Assembly (NCBI GenBank): GCA_934293005.1
Contig: CAKQYA010000001.1
Location: 1 to 64,000 of the forward strand
Direction of reading: 5' to 3'
DNA length: 64,000 nucleotides
DNA from: an uncultured Bacteroidaceae bacterium
GTDB lineage: Bacteria; Bacteroidota; Bacteroidia; Bacteroidales; Bacteroidaceae
Shown piece by piece: positions 47,997 to 55,974 of the stretch. Numbering within the stretch: position 1 is the first letter of the stretch; each line of letters begins with the position of its first letter. A program made the position numbers and the translations under genes. Under the pieces are notes generated by a model. That model did no database searches. It saw nothing but the letters and a program-made list of their open reading frames with translations, and was not told the origin of the DNA.

Positions 47997-48737
47997 CTAA
48001 AGGTAGCGCGCCACAGAGAGCACATACCCCTTGTCGGCATGCACCTCAGTGGTCAACGACACATTATTATATTTAATAAGGAGATTTTTCAGGTCATCGT
48101 CAATGCCACGCCCCGTGAGCTTGACGATGGCCTCTTTTTGTGTCCATAATATAGTAAAGTCGAGGTCCGGATTGTCAGAAGCCACCACATGGCCATACTC
48201 TTCATCATTGAGTACATGACGAGCCAGCGCATCATTGTATCGCCCTATCCTCTCCACATCCACGCCTACCTCCACATCAGCGACCACACACGCCACAGCC
48301 ACCTTGCAATGGCTGATGTTAAAATGCGGCATGCGAAAGGAATGGCCAGAAACACATGAAGAGGAAGCGTCCGTTGCAGGAGAATGCAATTCGGGAGAAT
48401 ACGATTCAGGAGAATGAGATGAAGGAGAATGAGATGAAGGAGAATAAGATGAGAAAGACTGATGATGAGGCAGGCAAGGCTGCAAAGGCGATGAAGCATC
48501 GAAAGCCAATGCAGGCTTGCCATGTTCGCCTATCACAAACGATGGCTGCTCAAATATCCCATACTCCTCACGCAAAGCACGGCACAAAAGCACATATGCC
48601 ACAGCGCATTCTTTCCTGCCCTGCTCATGGCGGTAGGCCATAGCTCTTTCACGCCTCCACTCTGGCAGGGAAGCCACAAGCCTGTCAAGCTCTTCGCCCT
48701 TCACATCTTTTATATTGTCTTCTATATATATTCTCAT
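47997..48737 (-). CDS. 4'-phosphopantetheinyl transferase with Ser-Pro insert
   Basis: Sfp-type phosphopantetheinyl transferase, 246 aa from ATG 48737, which activates carrier proteins with the CoA arm. Conserved blocks: FNISHCKVAVACVV (139-152), VGVDVERIGRY (about 158-168, Mg-binding Asp and Glu) and the WTQKEAIVKLTGRGI block (WxxKEA). Odd: residues about 81-135 are an insert of SPSSHSP-like repeats and Cys/Ser-rich sequence, encoded by a 15-bp tandem repeat (48380-48454). The open frame extends to 48818, but MRIYIEDNI is the likely start. No carrier-protein gene is adjacent. Confidence 0.85.
   Translation of the reverse strand: MRIYIEDNIKDVKGEELDRLVASLPEWRRERAMAYRHEQGRKECAVAYVLLCRALREEYGIFEQPSFVIGEHGKPALAFDASSPLQPCLPHHQSFSSYSPSSHSPSSHSPESYSPELHSPATDASSSCVSGHSFRMPHFNISHCKVAVACVVADVEVGVDVERIGRYNDALARHVLNDEEYGHVVASDNPDLDFTILWTQKEAIVKLTGRGIDDDLKNLLIKYNNVSLTTEVHADKGYVLSVARYL
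48380..48454. repeat. 15-bp tandem repeat inside PPTase gene
   Basis: Five units of about GAGAATGAGATGAAG (two identical, three diverged) keep the frame and encode the Ser-Pro-rich insert. Such a repeat can change in copy number by slippage. Confidence 0.85.
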
Positions 48738-48862
48738 AATCTCATGCGTTCTTGTCGCCTCATCTTGTATTCTGCCATGAAGCAAGCATTGCAAAGATAA
48801 ACATTTTTGCAGATACAAGGAAAGCTAACGAGAAAAAACATAGTGTGCAGTGTCGAGGAAAA

Positions 48863-48943
48863 GCATTTTTACACATCTTTTTTCGTGGTGTGCAGTTTAC
48901 AAGTCACATTTTTACACACTCAAAAGATGTTTGTGTAAAATGC
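48863..48943. repeat. Long imperfect inverted repeat in divergent region
   Basis: GCATTTTTACACATCTTTT (48863-48881) pairs with AAAAGATGTTTGTGTAAAATGC (48922-48943): 18 bp with two bulges. It lies between the PPTase gene and the acyl-CoA synthetase promoter (48964). Candidate operator or mRNA structure. Confidence 0.5.
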
Positions 48944-48963
48944 TCATAATTACATGTTTTTTA

Positions 48964-48995
48964 TTTGTCCATATTCTATTTTGTTGGTAATTTTG
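48964..48995 (+). promoter_or_regulatory. Promoter of acyl-CoA synthetase operon
   Basis: TTTG (48964-48967), 20-nt spacer, TAATTTTG (48988-48995). The leader to the start codon is about 160 nt and contains repeated TGTGCATAT/TGTGCAATA-type words (49021-49090). Confidence 0.65.
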
Positions 48996-49160
48996 AAGCC
49001 GAAAAAAAGGGACAAATGCACATGTGTGCATATTGCACATCATAACAGGCACAGACATTTAGCACACACTGTGCATATACTGTGCAATAAGACAAGTATC
49101 ACCTTTCGCACATAATTCACGACGAATAAACAAGACATCAATAATATGGGCAATATCATA

Positions 49161-50819
49161 ATGGACAGGTTTCTCAAGCAGTCGGCATTCACATCGCAAG
49201 AGGACTTTGAGAACAACTTCGAATTCATCATACCGGACGATTTCAACTTCGCCTACGACGTGATGGACCAATGGGCAGAGGAAACACCCGACCGCCTTGC
49301 GCTCCTGTGGTGCAACGACAAGGGAGAAGAGCTGCGCTTCACATTTGAAGACATAAAGCGCGAATCGGACAAGACAGCGAGCTACCTGAAGTCGTTGGGC
49401 ATTGACAAGGGCGACTTCGTGATGCTCATCATGAAACGCCGCCACCAGTTCTGGACCACCATGCTGGCCCTCCACAAGATAGGAGCCATCGCCATACCTG
49501 CATCATTCCTTCTCACGAGGAAAGACATTGTGTACCGCATGAACTGCGCCGACATCAAGGCCATCATCACATGCGGCGATGACGAGATACTCCGCCATGT
49601 GAACGATGCTTACCCTGATTGCCCGTCATTGAAGCATCGCATCAGCATAGGCCCTGTGGTGCCAGAAGGATGGGAAGACTTCAACGCAGGCGTGGAAGCC
49701 GCAGATGAATATGAAGGCGAAAGAGTGACCACAGCAAAAGACTACATGCTGATGTATTTCACATCAGGCACTACAGGACAGCCCAAGATGGTCATACACG
49801 ACTACACATACCCCATAGGCCACATAGGCACCGCTGCATTCTGGCACAACCTCCACATAGGCAGCCTGCACCTCACGGTGGCAGACACAGGATGGGCCAA
49901 AGCCACATGGGGCAAGCTTTACGGACAATGGATAGCTGGCGCGACGCTCTTCGTCTACGACCACGAGAAATTCACACCTGCAGACATCCTTGCCAAGATT
50001 GGGCAATACCGCATCACAAGTTTCTGCGCGCCTCCCACAATATACCGTTTCATGATAAGGGAAGACCTGAGCAAGTTTGACCTCAGTTCGCTGGAGCATG
50101 TGACCACAGCCGGAGAGGCCCTCAACTCTGCCGTTTATGACAAATTCCTTCAAGTCACAGGACTTGAGATAAAGGAAGGCTTCGGACAGACTGAGACCAC
50201 ATGCCTCATAGCCACCACGCCATGGATAAAGACAAAGCCAGGCTCTATGGGCCTTCCAATGCCTCAATACGACATTCACCTGATCAAGCCCGACGGCACC
50301 GAGGCTGCCACAGGCGAGCACGGCGAGATAGCTCTCCGTGTTGACGGCAGGAAGCAGGTGGGCCTCTTCTGCGAATATTTCCGCAACGAAGAAGCCACCA
50401 GAAAGTCGTGGCATGAAGGATATTACTTCACAGGCGACATTGCCTACAAGGACGAGGATGGCTACTATTGGTATGTGGGCAGAGCCGACGATGTGATCAA
50501 GTCGTCGGGCTACCGCATCGGCCCTTTCGAGGTGGAGAGCGCACTCATGACACACCCTGCCGTGGTGGAATGCGCCATCACAGGTGTGCCAGACGACATA
50601 CGAGGCATGATTGTGAAAGCCACAGTGGTGCTCGGCAAAGAATGGAAAGACAAGGCTGGCGAGGACCTCGTGAAGGAATTGCAGAATCACGTGAAGGCCA
50701 CGACCGCCCCCTACAAATATCCGCGCATCGTGGAGTTTGTCGATGAATTGCCCAAGACGCAGTCGGGCAAGATAAGAAGAGTGGAAATCAGAGAAAACGA
50801 CTCAAAGAACAAAGCATGA
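49161..50819 (+). CDS. Acyl-CoA synthetase (AMP-forming)
   Basis: ANL-superfamily ligase, 552 aa, related to acetyl- and medium-chain acyl-CoA synthetases. The P loop YFTSGTTGQPKMV (about 200-212), the A5-type GFGQTET, the hinge GRADDVIKSSGYRIGPFEVE and the catalytic Lys region LPKTQSGKIRR near the C-terminus are all present. It heads an operon with a TPR protein, ferredoxin and 2-oxoacid:ferredoxin oxidoreductase subunits, so its substrate is probably a branched-chain or aryl acid that the oxidoreductase carboxylates or releases; this is inference. ATG 49161 gives the family-like start MDRFLKQSAFTSQEDF; ATG 49146 in frame is an alternative. Confidence 0.9.
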   Translation: MDRFLKQSAFTSQEDFENNFEFIIPDDFNFAYDVMDQWAEETPDRLALLWCNDKGEELRFTFEDIKRESDKTASYLKSLGIDKGDFVMLIMKRRHQFWTTMLALHKIGAIAIPASFLLTRKDIVYRMNCADIKAIITCGDDEILRHVNDAYPDCPSLKHRISIGPVVPEGWEDFNAGVEAADEYEGERVTTAKDYMLMYFTSGTTGQPKMVIHDYTYPIGHIGTAAFWHNLHIGSLHLTVADTGWAKATWGKLYGQWIAGATLFVYDHEKFTPADILAKIGQYRITSFCAPPTIYRFMIREDLSKFDLSSLEHVTTAGEALNSAVYDKFLQVTGLEIKEGFGQTETTCLIATTPWIKTKPGSMGLPMPQYDIHLIKPDGTEAATGEHGEIALRVDGRKQVGLFCEYFRNEEATRKSWHEGYYFTGDIAYKDEDGYYWYVGRADDVIKSSGYRIGPFEVESALMTHPAVVECAITGVPDDIRGMIVKATVVLGKEWKDKAGEDLVKELQNHVKATTAPYKYPRIVEFVDELPKTQSGKIRRVEIRENDSKNKA

Positions 50820-51010
50820 TGCACAATGACACTTCTGAGCAAGAGTGGATAAAGAGAGGCAAAGAAGCCTATGCCCGCATGGACTGGAAAGCATGCCTCG
50901 ACTCTTATGCAGAGGCCATCAAGCTCAATCCGTCTTCTGAGGCTGTGGAACTGCGGAGCATGGCCATGACCATCATTGAGTTTTACAGCAAGGAAAGGTT
51001 CAACCCTTAA
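50816..51010 (+). CDS. Small TPR-like protein, 64 aa
   Basis: One tetratricopeptide-type helical pair: WIKRGKEAYARMDWKACLDSYAEAIKLNPSSEAVELR (11-47). The ATG overlaps the stop of the synthetase gene (ATGA), so translation is coupled. The role is unknown; a scaffold between the ligase and the oxidoreductase is possible. A similar small gene sits in this place in other Bacteroidales from memory; that could not be checked here. Confidence 0.75.
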   Translation: MMHNDTSEQEWIKRGKEAYARMDWKACLDSYAEAIKLNPSSEAVELRSMAMTIIEFYSKERFNP

Positions 51011-51125
51011 AGGCTTCACAGGCCTTCTGCCGCCTCTGCGGCTTTCCCTGCGGCAACTGTGGCCTCAAGGCCTCAATCCGCAAAAACAGAACACAAATAA
51101 ACAAAACAATAGAAAGGACACTAAC

Positions 51126-51353
51126 ATGGCAAAAATGAGAGGAGCTATCGTCGTGGACATCGAGCGCTGCAAAGGCTGCAACCTCTGTGCGGTGGCTTGT
51201 CCACTGAATCTTGTCAAACTGAGCGCAACTGTCAACCACAAAGGCTACAACTACGCTGAGCAGACAGACTGGGAGAAATGCAACGGATGCTCAAGCTGCG
51301 CAATCATCTGCCCTGACGGATGCATCACTGTTTATAGAAAAAAGGAGGATTAA
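51126..51353 (+). CDS. Ferredoxin subunit of 2-oxoacid:ferredoxin oxidoreductase
   Basis: A 75-residue protein with two 4Fe-4S motifs: CKGCNLCAVACP (about residues 15-26) and CNGCSSCAIICP (about 52-63). It is the delta/VorD-type electron carrier of the enzyme encoded by the next three genes. The open frame is longer (from 50976) but the upstream part is not ferredoxin-like, so ATG 51126 is chosen. It ends 2 bp before the alpha-subunit gene. Confidence 0.92.
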   Translation: MAKMRGAIVVDIERCKGCNLCAVACPLNLVKLSATVNHKGYNYAEQTDWEKCNGCSSCAIICPDGCITVYRKKED

Positions 51354-51355
51354 AG

Positions 51356-52489
51356 ATGGACGACAAAAAGAATATTGTATTGCTGAAAGGCAATGAAGTC
51401 ATCGCCAAGGCTGCCGTGCGCTACGGATACGACGGTTTCTTCGGCTACCCTATAACACCACAGAGCGAGGTGCTCGAGACACTTGCCATCGACAAACCTT
51501 GGGAGACCACTGGCATGGTGGTGTTGCAGGCTGAGAGCGAACTGGCTTCCATCAACATGCTCTACGGAGCCGGATGCACAGGCAAACTCGCCTTCACATC
51601 AAGTTCTTCTCCAGGCATTGCGCTGATGCAGGAAGGACTGAGCTACATGGCAGGCAACGAACTGCCAGGCGTCATCGTGAGCGTGGGCCGCGGAGGACCT
51701 GGACTCGGCACCATCCAGCCTGGACAGGCCGACTATTTCCAGGCTGTGTATGGCGGTGGCAACGGCGACTACAACCTTATCGTCCTGGCGCCAAATAGCG
51801 TGCAAGAGATGGCCGACAGCATGGGCAAGGCCAAAGAACTCACTTTCAAATGGCGCACTCCTGTGATCATCCTCACCGATGGCGTCATAGGCCAGATGAT
51901 GGAAAAGGTGGAGCTGCCTCCTTTCACACCACGCCGCACCGATGAGGAGATTGCCGCCCAGTGTCCTTGGGCTGCCAATGGCATCGGACTAAAGAAACGC
52001 AAATACAACGTGCTGTCGACATTGGAATTTGAGCCTCAGGCCATGGAAGACCGCAACAAGAAGATGACAGAGAAATACCGCAAGATAGAGGCAGAGGAAG
52101 TGGACTACGAACTTTACAACGTGGACGACGAGACCGAATACCTCATCGTGGCTTACGGAATATCTTCACGTGTGAGCATGAAGACCATCGACATGCTCCG
52201 TCAAGGAGGCGTCAAGGTGGGCATGCTGCGTCCAAAGACTCTATGGCCATTCCCTAACAAGATAATAAGCCAGCTGGCCGGACAGGTCAAGTCGATACTC
52301 TGTGTCGAACAGAGCGAAGGACAGCTCATCAAGGATGTGCGGCTTGCCACAGAAGGCCAAGCGCCAGTGTTCCACTCCGGACGCTCTGGCGGCATGGTGT
52401 CTTCACCAACCGACGTGCTTGAAGACTTCAAGAAGATGGCGAGAGAAAGCATCAGCGGCCATTGGCCAAAGGGATATTGGATGAAATGA
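51356..52489 (+). CDS. vorB: 2-oxoacid:ferredoxin oxidoreductase alpha subunit (VorB/KorA-like)
   Basis: Alpha subunit, 377 aa, of a multisubunit pyruvate-family oxidoreductase that splits a 2-oxoacid to acyl-CoA, CO2 and reduced ferredoxin, or runs in reverse. GYPITPQSEVLE (about 28-39) and the AFTSSSSPGIALMQEGLSYMAG segment mark the Pyr domain; a C-terminal transketolase-like domain follows. Annotated in relatives as 3-methyl-2-oxobutanoate dehydrogenase VorB; 2-oxoglutarate (Kor) is the alternative substrate. It is directly preceded by the ferredoxin gene and followed 24 bp later by the TPP subunit gene. Confidence 0.9.
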   Translation: MDDKKNIVLLKGNEVIAKAAVRYGYDGFFGYPITPQSEVLETLAIDKPWETTGMVVLQAESELASINMLYGAGCTGKLAFTSSSSPGIALMQEGLSYMAGNELPGVIVSVGRGGPGLGTIQPGQADYFQAVYGGGNGDYNLIVLAPNSVQEMADSMGKAKELTFKWRTPVIILTDGVIGQMMEKVELPPFTPRRTDEEIAAQCPWAANGIGLKKRKYNVLSTLEFEPQAMEDRNKKMTEKYRKIEAEEVDYELYNVDDETEYLIVAYGISSRVSMKTIDMLRQGGVKVGMLRPKTLWPFPNKIISQLAGQVKSILCVEQSEGQLIKDVRLATEGQAPVFHSGRSGGMVSSPTDVLEDFKKMARESISGHWPKGYWMK

Positions 52490-52513
52490 CACAACCTCTA
52501 AACACAAAGCATC

Positions 52514-53287
52514 ATGACTAAAGAAGAGCTCATTATACCTGAGAACAAGATATATGGCAAGCCTGCCTTGATGAACGACACCCCTATGCACTACTGCCCT
52601 GGATGCAGCCATAGCGTCGTTCACAAACTTGTGGCCGAAATCATCGAAGAGATGGGAATGGAAGAGGACACCATTGCAATTTGCCCTGTAGGATGCGCCG
52701 TGTTCGCATACCGCTATCTCGATGTCGACTGGATCGAGGCCAGCCACGGACGCGCTCCTGCATGCGCCTCAGCTGTGAAAAGGCTCTGGCCAAACAAACT
52801 GGTGTTCACGTATCAGGGCGACGGCGATATGGCCTGCATAGGCACAGCTGAGACAATACACGCGATGAACCGCGGGGAAAACATCGCCATGATATTCATC
52901 AACAATGCCATCTACGGCATGACTGGTGGACAGATGGCGCCTACCACGCTCATGGGCATGAAAACAGCCACCTGCCCTTACGGACGCCAGGCTGACCTCC
53001 ACGGATACCCGCTCCACATCACCGATTTGGCCGTGAACCTTGAAGGCACATGCTACGTGACGCGCCAAGCTGTGAACACTGTGGCTAACATACGCAAGGC
53101 TAAGAAGGCCATTCGCCAGGCATTCGAGAATTCGCTTCAGAAGAAGGGGTGCTCTCTCGTGGAGATAGTATCTACCTGCGCCTCTGGATGGAAAAAGACA
53201 CCAGAAGAGGCCAACCAATGGATGGTGGACAACATGTTCCCATACTATCCGCTGGGCGACTTGAAGAACACTGTTGACAACAAATAA
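52514..53287 (+). CDS. 2-oxoacid:ferredoxin oxidoreductase beta subunit (TPP-binding)
   Basis: Thiamine-diphosphate subunit, 257 aa. CPGCSHSVVHKLV (about 26-38) and the GDGDMACIGTAETIHAMNRGENIAMIFINN block (about 101-130, GDG...NN TPP/Mg motif) are characteristic. It pairs with the alpha subunit to form the active site. In the ferredoxin-alpha-beta-gamma operon order. Confidence 0.93.
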   Translation: MTKEELIIPENKIYGKPALMNDTPMHYCPGCSHSVVHKLVAEIIEEMGMEEDTIAICPVGCAVFAYRYLDVDWIEASHGRAPACASAVKRLWPNKLVFTYQGDGDMACIGTAETIHAMNRGENIAMIFINNAIYGMTGGQMAPTTLMGMKTATCPYGRQADLHGYPLHITDLAVNLEGTCYVTRQAVNTVANIRKAKKAIRQAFENSLQKKGCSLVEIVSTCASGWKKTPEEANQWMVDNMFPYYPLGDLKNTVDNK

Positions 53288-53301
53288 CACATTCGGCAAC
53301 C

Positions 53302-53850
53302 ATGACAGAAGAAATTATCATTTCAGGATTTGGAGGACAAGGCGTCCTCTCTATGGGAAAGATTCTGGCATACGCCGGAATAATGGAAGACAAGCAAGTG
53401 AGCTGGATGCCTGCCTACGGACCTGAACAGCGGGGCGGCACAGCCAACGTGACCGTCATCATCAGCGACGAGGCTGTGAGCTCGCCCATCATCAGCAGCT
53501 ACGACACAGCCATTTTGCTAAACCAGCCTTCTCTTGAGAAATTCGAAAACTCGGTGAAGCCGGGCGGCACCATCATCTATGACGGACACTCCATCATACA
53601 GCCGCCCAAGCGCGACGACATCAATGTCTACCGCATTGACGCCATGGAGGAGGCTGCACGGAGCGGCAACTCAAAGGTGTTCAACATGCTTGTGCTTGGC
53701 GGCCTTCTGAAGGTGCGCGAAATAGCCAGCGTGGACGACGTGGTGAAGGGATTGCACAAGGCGTTGCCTGAGCGTCACCACAAACTCATACCTATGAATG
53801 AGGCCGCCATTCGCCGCGGCATGGAAATCATCAAGAAAATGAGTCTGTGA
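53302..53850 (+). CDS. 2-oxoacid:ferredoxin oxidoreductase gamma subunit
   Basis: Gamma subunit, 182 aa: IISGFGGQGVLSMGKILAYAG (5-25) and the AYGPEQRGGTANVTVIISDE segment are the family signature. It binds near the CoA site in the complex. Last gene of the operon; a long hairpin follows 44 bp later. Confidence 0.93.
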   Translation: MTEEIIISGFGGQGVLSMGKILAYAGIMEDKQVSWMPAYGPEQRGGTANVTVIISDEAVSSPIISSYDTAILLNQPSLEKFENSVKPGGTIIYDGHSIIQPPKRDDINVYRIDAMEEAARSGNSKVFNMLVLGGLLKVREIASVDDVVKGLHKALPERHHKLIPMNEAAIRRGMEIIKKMSL

Positions 53851-53893
53851 CATTTTTTGTGTCAAGTTCATTCATTTCACAAATATCACAAGC

Positions 53894-53953
53894 CAAAGAG
53901 GAGCATGTTCCTTTCCACGTTCAGACGTGAAAACAGGAAGATGCTCCTCTTGT
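53894..53953 (+). terminator. Long rod-like hairpin after the oxidoreductase operon
   Basis: AAGAGGAGCAT / ATGCTCCTCTT enclose TTCCT / AGGAA and CACGT-TCAG-ACGTG, giving one stacked rod of about 56 nt. The T tract is weak (GTGTGTTTG). It is most likely the operon terminator or a 3'-end stabiliser. Region 53954-54192 has no convincing gene, only a 17-bp direct repeat (54069 and 54109). Confidence 0.65.
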
Positions 53954-54192
53954 GTGTTTGCATGCAGCTAACGATGTTTGCCATCCTCATCTTTGACAAA
54001 CGAAACAGGCATGCAAACAATGCCTGCGCAATCCGCCCATCCGCACACGCACAGATGCTTGGCCTTCTGCATCTGCCTGCTCTTTTAGGGTCAGCTACTT
54101 TACCAGTAGCATCTGCCTGCTCTTTATCAGAAGGGTAAGACAGACAAAAAAACGGCAATGTGTCTTTTGGACACTCTGCCGTCTCTGTCGAG

Positions 54193-54274
54193 TACTCCGA
54201 GCCGGGATCGAACCGGCACGAATTGCTTCATTGGTGTTTGAGACCAACGCGTCTACCAATTCCGCCATCGGAGC
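54193..54274 (-). tRNA. tRNA-Leu (anticodon CAA)
   Basis: Minus-strand cloverleaf of 82 nt. The acceptor GCTCCGA pairs with TCGGAGT (first pair G-U), discriminator A. The D arm has GCGGAATTGGTAGACGC. The anticodon stem TTGGT / ACCAA encloses CTCAAAC, so the anticodon is CAA (54238-54240), reading UUG. A short variable arm and the T arm GCCGGTTCGATCCCGGC follow. No CCA is encoded. It is flanked by a T-rich stretch. Confidence 0.95.
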
Positions 54275-54409
54275 ATTTTTTCATTGCGAGTGCAAAGGTA
54301 AGTAAAAAATCTGATATAAGAATGCTATTTCATCCACTTTTTCCTTCATGCACATAAAAAAAATGACCAAGAGCATGAAAAAGCCATTTTACCCTCTCAA
54401 AAAAGAGGA

Positions 54410-54509
54410 TTAGGATACTTGGCAAAGTATATTAGGATACTTGGCAAAGTATATTAGGATACTTGGCAAAGTATATTAGGATACTTGGCAAAGTATATTA
54501 GGAATACTT
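54410..54509. repeat. 22-bp palindromic tandem repeat, locus 2
   Basis: Four identical units of TTAGGATACTTGGCAAAGTATA (54410-54497), then a diverged fifth that runs into the proC terminator. GATACTT and AAGTATA/TATATTAGGATAC words pair with 4-nt loops. Same family as 15314-15366. Confidence 0.9.
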
Positions 54510-54512
54510 TAC

Positions 54513-54559
54513 AAAGCGACCTGTGATGACTTTAGACTAAGTATCACAGGCCGCTTTTT
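54513..54559 (-). terminator. Terminator of proC
   Basis: AAAGCGACCTGTGAT / ATCACAGGCCGCTTT stem with one mismatch and a 15-nt loop, 16 bp beyond the proC stop; T runs on both strands. Confidence 0.8.
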
Positions 54560-54574
54560 ATTGCTTGCTGCGCC

Positions 54575-55354
54575 TTATTTCAAACCTGCCTTGAGAGAGC
54601 GGATGACAGCAGAATTGAAACCAGAGTGGTCAAGTTCGTTGAGTCCCTTGATTGTCACGCCGCCAGGAGTGGTGACCTTGTCGATAGCCTCTTCCGGATG
54701 CAAGCCAGTGGCCTTGAGAAGCGACACAGCTCCCTGCATGGTCTGAAGGGCTATCTGCTTTGCCTGCGCAGGATAAAAGCCCATCTCGCATCCTGCTTCC
54801 ATCTGCGCGCGGATGTAGCGCATCACATAAGCAATGCCGCATGAAGCCATCATCATGCCTGGGCCTACCAGATTCTCTTGCACCACAAGGGTGTCGCCAA
54901 CGATGGCATAGAGGTCTTCCACGGCCTTCAGGCTCTCATCGGAAGCTCCTGGCCCTTGCGCTATGAAACTCATGCTTGCGGCAAACTCGGCTGCTATGTT
55001 TGGTATCACATAGAAGAACTGCCCGTCCACACCGAACGCTTCGGCAAGCATGTCTGTGGTGACATTGGCTGCGTCAGACACGATGATCTGCTTCTCCAGA
55101 TCCACCACATGCGCCACCTCAGCAACGACGAGTTTCATCAGCCATGGCTTTACTACAAACACCACAATGTCTGCTCCCTTCACAGCCTCCACATTGTCGG
55201 TCGTGACACAGATGGAAGGAAATGTCTGCTTGAACTCTGCGAGAAGTGTCTCGTTCTTGTCTGCAATGGTGATGTTGTCCACCTTGCCACTCTTAGCCCA
55301 TCCCTTGATGAGCGCGCCGCCCATGTTGCCAGCGCCAATAACAGTAAGTTTCAT
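54575..55354 (-). CDS. proC: Pyrroline-5-carboxylate reductase
   Basis: Last step of proline synthesis, 259 aa, NAD(P)H-dependent. Rossmann start MKLTVIGAGNMGGALIKGW (1-19), VVFVVKPW, and the C-terminal dimerisation signature (EAIDKVTTPGGVTIKGLNELDHSG, about 218-241, with the TPGG motif). Length is normal. Monocistronic. Confidence 0.96.
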   Translation of the reverse strand: MKLTVIGAGNMGGALIKGWAKSGKVDNITIADKNETLLAEFKQTFPSICVTTDNVEAVKGADIVVFVVKPWLMKLVVAEVAHVVDLEKQIIVSDAANVTTDMLAEAFGVDGQFFYVIPNIAAEFAASMSFIAQGPGASDESLKAVEDLYAIVGDTLVVQENLVGPGMMMASCGIAYVMRYIRAQMEAGCEMGFYPAQAKQIALQTMQGAVSLLKATGLHPEEAIDKVTTPGGVTIKGLNELDHSGFNSAVIRSLKAGLK

Positions 55355-55552
55355 AATCTTATTAGATATTATAATATAACGCTACAATGCTTTATTTCTG
55401 CTTTCAGGCAATCTGGCCGCGCTGTGCCTCTGTCATCCATACCCATGGCCTCGTCCTGAAGACTCTGCAAATATAACAATAATATCTGAGAAGGTCATTT
55501 GCCGTCAATTGTTTTTTCACAATCACAGGCTAAAAATGGCATGGGCTTCGGG

Positions 55553-55792
55553 TCAGAACAGCAGAAACAAATCAATCATGAACATTGCGGTCACTGAAAT
55601 GAACATGAAAACATACGTGCGCTCTATTCCAAGCAGTGTGCCTGCACCAATGTCATCAGCGCCATCTGAGACGTATCGCCGGTGGTCTTTTATCATGAGG
55701 TAGCCCATGATGATGCTGGCCATGACGAACAGCACGCAGAAGCAAATCAGCAATGAATTCATTGCCGAGAGTTGGTTAGTTATCAATCCCAT
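55553..55792 (-). CDS. Small membrane protein, 79 aa
   Basis: Two TM helices (about 11-35 and 58-79) separated by a polar loop (DHRRYVSDGADDIGAGTLLG). No family recognised. It lies between proC and an AraC-type regulator on the minus strand; the flanks 55355-55552 and 55793-55974 show no other gene. Function unknown. Confidence 0.65.
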   Translation of the reverse strand: MGLITNQLSAMNSLLICFCVLFVMASIIMGYLMIKDHRRYVSDGADDIGAGTLLGIERTYVFMFISVTAMFMIDLFLLF

Positions 55793-55974
55793 AGTTGTTG
55801 ATAATTTAAAAAATAAAACAATTAAAAGAATTTCTTCATGGCAAATTTAATCATTATTTCCTAAATAATCAACACGGTTTCTTCACAATAATATGATGCT
55901 GAAACATAATGGGTGTTGCTTTCATCAAAAGCAATATACATCATGTGATGAAATGATTCATTTCATGCAAGCTT

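Noticed and set aside
48380..48454. Tandem repeats as a CRISPR array
   Set aside because: The 15-bp units have no spacers and are in frame inside the PPTase gene.
53857..54138. 93-residue plus-strand frame after the oxidoreductase operon
   Set aside because: It spans the long hairpin and a direct repeat and has no recognisable domain; likely non-coding.
54410..54509. 22-bp tandem units as a CRISPR array
   Set aside because: The units follow each other directly with no unique spacers, and no cas genes are present.
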